Shown piece by piece: positions 57,447 through 64,000 of a DNA stretch of 64,000 nt. Source of the stretch: Zymoseptoria tritici IPO323 (Eukaryota; Ascomycota; Dothideomycetes; Mycosphaerellales; Mycosphaerellaceae); contig NC_018203.1 of the NCBI RefSeq assembly GCF_000219625.1, forward strand, positions 372,001 to 436,000. Reading direction: 5' to 3'. Below the pieces are notes generated by a model. That model ran no database searches. It had not been told where the DNA came from and was given only the letters and a program-made list of their open reading frames with translations. Each line of letters starts with the position of its first letter. The first letter of the stretch is position 1. The translations under genes were made by a program, and so were the position numbers.

Positions 57447-58194
57447 GTTTGTTGTTTGTTTGTTTGTTTGTTTGTTTGTTCCATTTACGTCCTTTTGGAG
57501 TCTATAACTATGTAGGACGGCCTTGCCCTAAAGGCAAGGCAGCAGATCTATTTACAATCAAAATCTTTTATATTCTTTAACCTTAGGGGAAAACCCCGTG
57601 CCTAAGGCAATGCTAAAGGACTTTAAACAAATGCAGAACAAAGGAAATTAAACGAGTGCTGCAGCCTAGGGCTGCAGAATTTTCGTGCCAAGCTTTTTGC
57701 AGAATTTTCAGCGGATCCTTCCGCTTCGCACGCACGCATGCTGCAAATTCGAAACGCAGTGCAAAAGCAGTGCAAAAGCAGCTGTCCAACTCGCTGCCTT
57801 CTCTTATCCTTAATATGCCTTTGTGGAACTGTATGCCGCTTCCAAACGCATACAGCTACGTAGGTTAATCGTAGAGTTATGGATTCCACTAACTGTTCCA
57901 GCTCTTTAAAGTGTTTCGGTTCGGATTTCGAGGAGGTGCGCGTATAGGGCAGAGTGGATTGCTTCTTCTTCTTCTTCTTGTTTGTAGCGTTTGTAGCGTA
58001 GAGGGCGTTCGAATCGTGCTGTTGTTCTGTAGCTTGTGTTTCAATAGGAGGCGTACCTCCAGGTCGTGTTGTTGTTGTAAGGGAAGAGGGATCGACAGCC
58101 TCTCCAATCCTCTAGAGGAAACTTGGCTCTGCAACGACGGTATCGTCGCAGGTTCGTAGCCGGCACCACGTACAGGTGTTCCTCGTCGCCGACC
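57447..58194 (-). mobile_element. SINE-like retroposon 4, type B head, no clear target duplication
   Basis: A 748-bp non-RIPped insertion in chromovirus 3. The minus-strand start is GGTCGGCGACGAGG and the tail is (ACAA)n with one irregular unit. Removing it restores the host frame (reading PNTVLRTILVT across the junction) with at most one duplicated base. Body and head match element 2. Confidence 0.85.
58115..58194 (-). ncRNA. HDV-like self-cleaving ribozyme, type B (copy 2)
   Basis: Same 80-nt fold as at 48,802. P1 keeps pairing through a U-G wobble (GGTCGGC with GCCGGCT). P4 is CTGCGACGAT/GTCGTTGCAG, with compensatory changes against copy 1. J4/2 is AGCCAAGT. Confidence 0.8.
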
Positions 58195-59480
58195 TACGAA
58201 CGATATTAGTAACTACGTCGGAACCTATAATATATACTAGCGGACTAAGATAAAATACTATAAGCTATATAGACGGCTATAACCCTTCTCTATTCCTAAT
58301 AGACTATAGTCGTTACTATCGATAGACTTTATTATCGGCTTACTACCGTCTAAGGGATTTAATAGTAAGGTATATAACGCTATATTAGTTATCGTCGACT
58401 AGTTTACTAAGTATATCCGGTACTTCCCTATAAATAATACGATCGACGCTAGCGCCCTAGGAGACCTAATCTATAACCGAATTATATATAAGATAGGCTC
58501 CCCGGACAATATCGTATTAGATCGAGGATTAATCTTTATAAGTACGTACTAGAGCGCTCTATTCTACTACCTCTCTATTAAGAAACGGCTTAGTACGGCT
58601 TTCTACCTATAGACGGATAGCTAGACTAAGCGTATAAACTAGTAGCTTAAGGCTTACCTCCGTATCTACTATAACTAGGACTAAGACGACTAGGCTATCC
58701 TTCTCCCTATAGCGGCTTATACCTATAATACTAAGGTCTATTCTAGGTCTAGATTTAGCCTAATAAAGCTCGCTTATAGGTCTAATATAGGTACTATTAA
58801 TAGCGTATTATAAAAGGATTTCCCTATAAAGGGACTAACGTCTAAAGTAAGGTTACTAGCTAACGCTACGCGCGAATACCTCGCGAATAGAGCGATAGAG
58901 TTTACTAAGGTAAAAGAATACCTAGAGTATATAGCGACCCTTTAGAAGAAGTACTATAATAAGATAATAGTAGAGAAGTTCTATAATATTAGTAATAGGG
59001 TACTACTATTAAGGAAGAATATTAAGACTAGGCAACCCTATCGGAAACTAGATAATAAGTTCCTTAGGCTCTCCGTATTATAGAACGGATTAGGACGTAA
59101 GCCTACTACCTCGACCTTCCGCTATTAATAAAGTAGTTCTACCCTATCTTCTACGTATTCCTACTAGAGCTATATCCGGCCCGAGAAGGATACTAACTAC
59201 CCCTAGTATAGTCCCTCGAGCCTAACGATAATAAGGAAGACGACTAGGAGGTAGAAGGGATCCTAGCTATAAGGGGCGATACGTAGGAAACGAGGGAATA
59301 CCTAGTATAATAGTTAGAGTACTTCCTAGAATATAATAAGTAGATATCGGCGGAAAATATAGAAGGAGCGAGTAAACTTATTAAAGAGTTTAAAATTAAG
59401 TAAGCCCGGCTATAGGCCGAAGGTAGGCCTAAAATAGGCCCGAATACTACTATAGGTAGGTACCCTACGCGACTAAAAAA

Positions 59481-61026
59481 GAAAAGAACTCGTAGATAAG
59501 GTCGTACGCTTTTACCTTACCCTCTACGCTAAAAATTAAAAGGCTCTATAGCTAAAAATAAAGAACCGGACTAAGGAGTCTAATAAGCTAGGCCCCGCTA
59601 TAGTCTTTAATACTATACCGACGTTATCTATTATACCCTAATGCCCTCTAAAAGAGCCCCGCCTTATACCTATTCTATACTAATAGCCCCTTAAAAGGCC
59701 GAATAGCTATAGTATACGAGGCGGAGTATACGAGGGCTTATATCCGCGATAATAAGACGCTCGAAGGGCCCGTCTATAACGATATTAAATAGCTACTACG
59801 ACGATACCCCTATACTAGCTATAAACCGCGTCTTCTTACCTATTATATTAGCGCGACGAGACCGACGGTAGGCTATCTACTACTCCTCTATAGGCTTAGA
59901 AGTTAAGTCCTTATACTTACGCGCGGGGGGGGGAGCCCTAGTAAAGAATATAAGAATACGCGCGTAAGTAGGAGCATTTATACTAGCGATAAAGACCTCC
60001 TTAATTAGGGACGTAATCTAAGGGTATAGCTTCGCGGCGTAGTTACGAACTACGTTAGTCCGGCGTAGGAGGCGCTTCGCGGCGTCGGTCCTCTCTATAG
60101 GGTCGTTAGTAGTATCGTCGATAGTAATACCGGGGTTCCGCTAAAGGTAATCCTTTATAGTATATTATAGGTAATCGAGAATATTTATAGCGCGGAAAGC
60201 CTCCTCCGGTACGGGGTAGTAGTAATTAGTCTACTTATTAGTAATATACTACGAGTACTTACTACTCGGATTATCCCTTATAGTAGGGAATATCGCACTA
60301 TTACGTATAGTCTATATCTAGCTTTAGCTTCGTATATATGTCGGAGGATTAGAGAGACACCGACTACTAGCACCTCCGAAAAGGACCTTCGACGCGAACA
60401 CGAGGCCTAATAGTATAGAGCACTTAATACTACCTCTTTTGCCCCCCTACCTTTTACTCTAATTATATAGTTTACCGCCCTTTTTGCCCCCTATACTACC
60501 CCGTACGTCCGTACTACTACTATCCGCGGGAGATCGGAACCTTTAGAAGTTCCCCCCTTATACCCTTATATCGTAGTAGGTAGTAACGGGGAGCTATTAT
60601 AGCGCGAGGCTATATTAGCCGATAGGCTAGAGGCGATAGATATAGTTAATATAGGGTAATATATAAGCTAGAGGGCGAGGCTATAGGTAAGGAGGAAGGT
60701 AGGGAACGCGAGTAAGCGGAAGGTCGCTTACGGCTATCTCCTTACGAGAATAGAGACCTATAGGAATCTTCGCCTTTAGAGGAACGGTAATAGGAGGCCC
60801 TATCTATATTAGCTTAGTCGTAGGCTAGAATTAGACCGGATATATACCTAAACGCTAGGTAAGGGAGCTATTAGAATTCGACCGAGGTATAGTCCCCGGA
60901 GCCTAAGGAGATATTAGTAGACTATTACCGGCCTCCTAGCTAGTACGCTAATTATAGCTACGATTACGCTAATCGAGGCGCTAGCTCTTAGGGCTACTAA
61001 TAGCGGGAAAGCTACTCGGAGGACAG

Positions 61027-61075
<49 letters not shown>

Positions 61076-62650
61076 CGCTAGGATAGTTATATACGAAACC
61101 CTACTAGCTTATAATAGTAGAAACTCGGCGAGGCGTAGCGGAGTACTAGGGAAAGGGCGGTAACGGAAAGAAGCTATTACTAAATACTCTCTACGGAAAG
61201 TCTTCTTAGATAGATATAAGGGGGAAGGCTAGAGCTAGCTTAATAATATCGATAGTAGTATTAACGAGAAAGCGAAGAAGGTTAATAAAGAAGGAAGGAA
61301 GGAATAAGTAGAATAGCGTAGTTTTATACGTAAAAATATATAGACTACGCCTATAATTAAGGTAATATATTATAAGTATAAGGAGTTATAGAAAGAATTT
61401 ACGGATAATTACGAGCCTTAGGTATTAGGTAGGTAGCTACGAGACCGGATTTAGGGTAGTTTATACTATATAATAGTAGTTAAGAGGCGATACTATAGCG
61501 TAGATACCTAGGGAGGACCTAACGATTAGACTCCTCGGTCCGAGTCTTAGATATAATAGCTAGTAGGCCTAAGCTACGCCGGATATAGGCTAGGGATAGT
61601 ATTTAGACTATCGAACCCCTCTTTAGTCCTCTTATAAGGACCGGAAACTATAACGATAACGAAACCGGACCTCTACCCCCCCCTTTTTTCTATCTATATA
61701 TATAACTAGATTACTACTAACTCCGTTCTAATAGCCTAGTAGTCGTTACGTCTACTTAATAGTTTCTCCTTCCGTTAGCTTCCTCTTATAGTACCCTCGG
61801 TTTAAGTCTCCTAGAGAATAGTACGTCTTCGACTAACTTATAGTACTTCCTTTTATATACCGATTTCCGTTTTAGGAAGGCGTTTAGTACTATATTTATA
61901 TACTAACGCGTAGCTACTTACTCTAACTAATTACGCGCTTCTATACGTAAACTAATTTCGTCGCGCCTAGTTAGCTAGAGTAGCGCTTAAACGGACTAAC
62001 CTACTAGAGATCGTATATAAAATACCGCGGTTCGATTCTTTTACTATTAGTCGGTTTCGAGATATTATTAAGTTTCTTTTTTACTATTTTTTCTTTTACG
62101 ACCTAAGGATAGGCTACTAGGGGAGGGGGGGATACTATTAGGGAACGACTAGGGTATTACTACTCCGGGCCTAAATCGGGCCTATTCTAGGCCTAATATA
62201 GACCCGATATAGACCCGAGGCTACCCTAAGCGAGGCTTAGCGTATATATTCCCTTTTATTCCCTTTCGCCTTCCTTCGTTATACTTAGTAGGTAATATAG
62301 ATATTCGTATATAGAATACTTATACGTATTAGTTACTACCTAGTTATACTACCCTTATACTAGTCGTTCCCTAATAGCGCCTCTAATCTAGACGTAGCTC
62401 GGATACTAGAGTTATAGGAGGTATAAAGATAGACTTTATAGAGCGAAGCTTTAATTATAGCCTAGTATAACAAAGGAATAGAGTATAGGCTATATAGCTA
62501 GATAACGCCTCGTAATCTACTTAGGATTCGTAGTACGCGCTAATAATAATAATTAAGAAGAAGGGAAGATAATATACTCCGTACGTAAAGGTATGTCTTT
62601 ACTAGAATCTAGAAGGAGGGTAGCATTACTAATGTAGGCGAGACTAAGAC
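59481..62650. mobile_element. Unassigned RIP-mutated repeat sequence
   Basis: Same CpA-depleted composition. A plus-strand frame around 60,870-61,330, read through TAG/TAA, looks like a charged low-complexity protein (possibly another Gag) with a poly-Tyr run from (TAC)n. A run of nine G lies near 59,925. No LTR or reverse transcriptase was found here. Confidence 0.5.
61027..61074. repeat. (CTA)n/(TAC)n microsatellite, 16 units
   Basis: A pure trinucleotide run. In the plus-strand coding-like frame it is poly-Tyr, which RIP would make from a poly-His (CAC)n run. Confidence 0.9.
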
Positions 62651-62912
62651 TAATAGGAGTATCGCTTAGAAGGTCGAGACAACAGTGCGGAGAATGCTAT
62701 TAGTTAAGGAGAAACAGTAACGTGTCCTTATGCCGAAGGATCTCTCGATCTCACGAGGACTCGATTCACGTCCTCAATTCACCTCAATCTGCCTACGCTC
62801 TCCATTTCTTTCCGAAGCCGCCTATCTCTCGTTCCGACCGGTCCGCTCCAGATCCAGCCATCTCCAATTCCGAACTCCGCTACACTTGCTCCTGGCAGCA
62901 ACAGCGACATCA

Positions 62913-63660
62913 CCATGCCAGACCACCGCCACAAGACCAACCAGCGCATCGACCACTGTCTTTACACGTCCACTTTCGCCGTCACCTCGGTCATCCCCAC
63001 TTTGACCCGCGGAACAAACATCGCCAACTTGGGCTTCATCTGCAGCAGTCTCCAAACACCTTTATCTACTTGGTCGAGCTTTTAGAGCCTCCACAGGTCA
63101 TTTTCATCCCGAATCTGGCCGTCTGACTCACTCATGGGTACTGCGAGTGCGGCAGCATGATTTGCACAAGCCGCTGTCCGTCACGCGTGCAGTCCAATTC
63201 CACAATCAATATCTGACGCCTCCAATCATGAAACAGTGTCGGTGAGCAGGGCCTCCCTCTCACCAACGTGTCCAACGCCATCAATTTGCCTTTCTGTACC
63301 CTGGCTACTGCCGGAAGCGAAAGACGCATGTGGGCACAAGGTCGAGGAGTAGCACGATCACCAGCATGTCAAGAACGCATACGTACAGAGGCTCTTCCAC
63401 GATGTGCTACGAAGCAAGAAATATCAGCCATCACAGCTATATGCCTTTTGCCTGTAGCTGACGCTGGCGCTGGAGCTTCGTCTTATCAGGTCCCAGCCGA
63501 ACGTCAGTTCCCTCGCCGCAGTTGCGAAGTCGATGTCTACCCGCCTCACATTGACAACGCAGTCATTGCTTCGCACACATATGCCGCTGATACCTCGACT
63601 TCGCATGTCTCAACAGCCGTCTCTGCTGCTGAAGCGACGGCGCCGAGCTCGGCGCTCTGA
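62913..63660 (+). CDS. Hypothetical protein, probably two exons
   Basis: An ATG at 62,913 opens a frame MPDHRHKTNQRIDHCLYTST that reads well to about 63,045 (ANLGFICSS). A second frame at 63,268-63,660 continues as NAINLPFCTLATAGSERRMW and ends with an Ala/Ser/Thr-rich tail at TGA 63,658. An intron between about 63,050 and 63,260 is needed but its sites were not fixed. No family recognised. Composition is normal, showing that the RIP block has ended. Confidence 0.4.
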
Positions 63661-64000
63661 TCTCCGGCCAGCAGTCCCGAGAAGAGCGGCGCCTCCTCCC
63701 GCAACTTCCTGTCGAACCTGGGGAGGATCAGCATGCGAGAGCCGATTACATCGGACATGAAGCTGTGGTGCAGATCGTCGTGCTGGGAAAAAATCAGAGT
63801 GGGCTGGGAACGTGAAGAAAGATGTGGCTTGAAGGTGTCGAGCTCGTGAGGAAATTTGGGACACGCCGCATGAATAGGCGCATTGTGGAGCTTGCCCGGG
63901 AGAGAGACACCATGGCAACGTGCCTCAAAGTGGCCAGGCAGTTGCGGCCAAGCGTTTGTTCAAGCTCTGTTTCGATCCCGCAGATCTCACAGGCTCGAAA
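63661..64000. other. No gene recognised
   Basis: Short frames only up to the window edge. Confidence 0.4.

Larger units (their letters stand above)
54226..59480 (+). mobile_element. Ty3/Gypsy chromovirus 3, RIP-inactivated, 5'-truncated
   Basis: Plus-strand frames through TAG/TAA show the end of a Gag (54,230-54,650), a protease-like region (about 54,720-54,990), reverse transcriptase ([20 protein letters not shown] near 55,710-55,770; YxDD now YLDN near 56,011), RNase H (about 56,440-56,830) and integrase (58,200-59,050). A C-terminal chromodomain at about 59,230-59,400 reads DEVEGILAIRG-like, then EYLV and two TAG where Trp is expected. The 5' LTR and most of Gag are missing at the junction with element 2. 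It is split at 57,446/58,195 by a SINE-like insertion. Confidence 0.85.
38100..62650. other. RIP-destroyed nested retroelement block
   Basis: Across about 24.5 kb the dinucleotides CA and TG are nearly absent while TA is in excess and CG stays frequent. Almost all stops in recognisable frames are TAG or TAA. This is the signature of repeat-induced point mutation acting on CpA. The block begins just after the minisatellite and tRNA-like sequence and ends abruptly near 62,650. The only segments with normal CA/TG content are the four SINE-like insertions. Sequence at 38,100-39,700 is mutated too heavily for me to assign. Confidence 0.95.

Noticed and set aside
59915..59940. Run of G as regulatory site or quadruplex
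   Set aside because: A single homopolymer without the four-tract pattern.

Overview
The window looks like an accessory, repeat-rich region of a filamentous ascomycete, most likely a dothideomycete; this is inferred, not proven. The evidence is short introns of about 50-56 bp with CTNAC branch points, lineage-specific hypothetical proteins, an LPPELR-type (F-box-like) fungal protein, Ty3/Gypsy chromoviruses and a very strong repeat-induced point mutation (RIP) signature. No rRNA, plasmid, bacterial or CRISPR feature was seen.

Positions 1-37,900 have ordinary base composition but few intact genes. By joining splice sites by eye I could build several multi-exon genes: a 101-residue small secreted cysteine-rich protein (36,054-36,458), an LPPELR protein (34,260-35,128), a coiled-coil protein (14,103-14,786) and an acidic repeat protein (26,375-27,604). 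Many other loci are degenerate: frameshifted coding relics, or reading frames broken by TAG/TAA where CAG, CAA or TGG is expected. Two short hAT-type MITEs with textbook 8-bp target duplications lie here (9,942-10,292 and 22,477-22,852), together with several minisatellites and internally repeated coding regions.

Positions 38,100-62,650 form one block of nested, RIP-destroyed retroelements in which CpA/TpG is almost eliminated while CpG is kept. I recognise a plus-strand Gypsy (about 39,700-45,843), a minus-strand chromovirus bounded by two 170-bp LTRs (45,844-54,225) that carries an extra opposite-strand frame, and a third, plus-strand chromovirus (54,226-59,480). Catalytic aspartates, zinc-knuckle Cys/His and Trp/Gln codons are changed exactly as CpA-to-TpA mutation predicts.

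Into this dead block four 750-800 bp SINE-like retroposons have inserted WITHOUT being RIPped (40,872-41,650; 48,126-48,881; 51,340-52,139; 57,447-58,194). They have (ACAA)n tails, a conserved 3' hairpin and, in three cases, 13-14 bp target duplications. Their first 76-80 nt fold, by hand, into a complete HDV-like self-cleaving ribozyme whose predicted cut site is exactly the element's first base. Two unrelated ribozyme heads (types A and B) sit on one shared 3' body. This is the most interesting feature of the window.

Positions 62,650-64,000 return to normal composition with one probable plus-strand gene.
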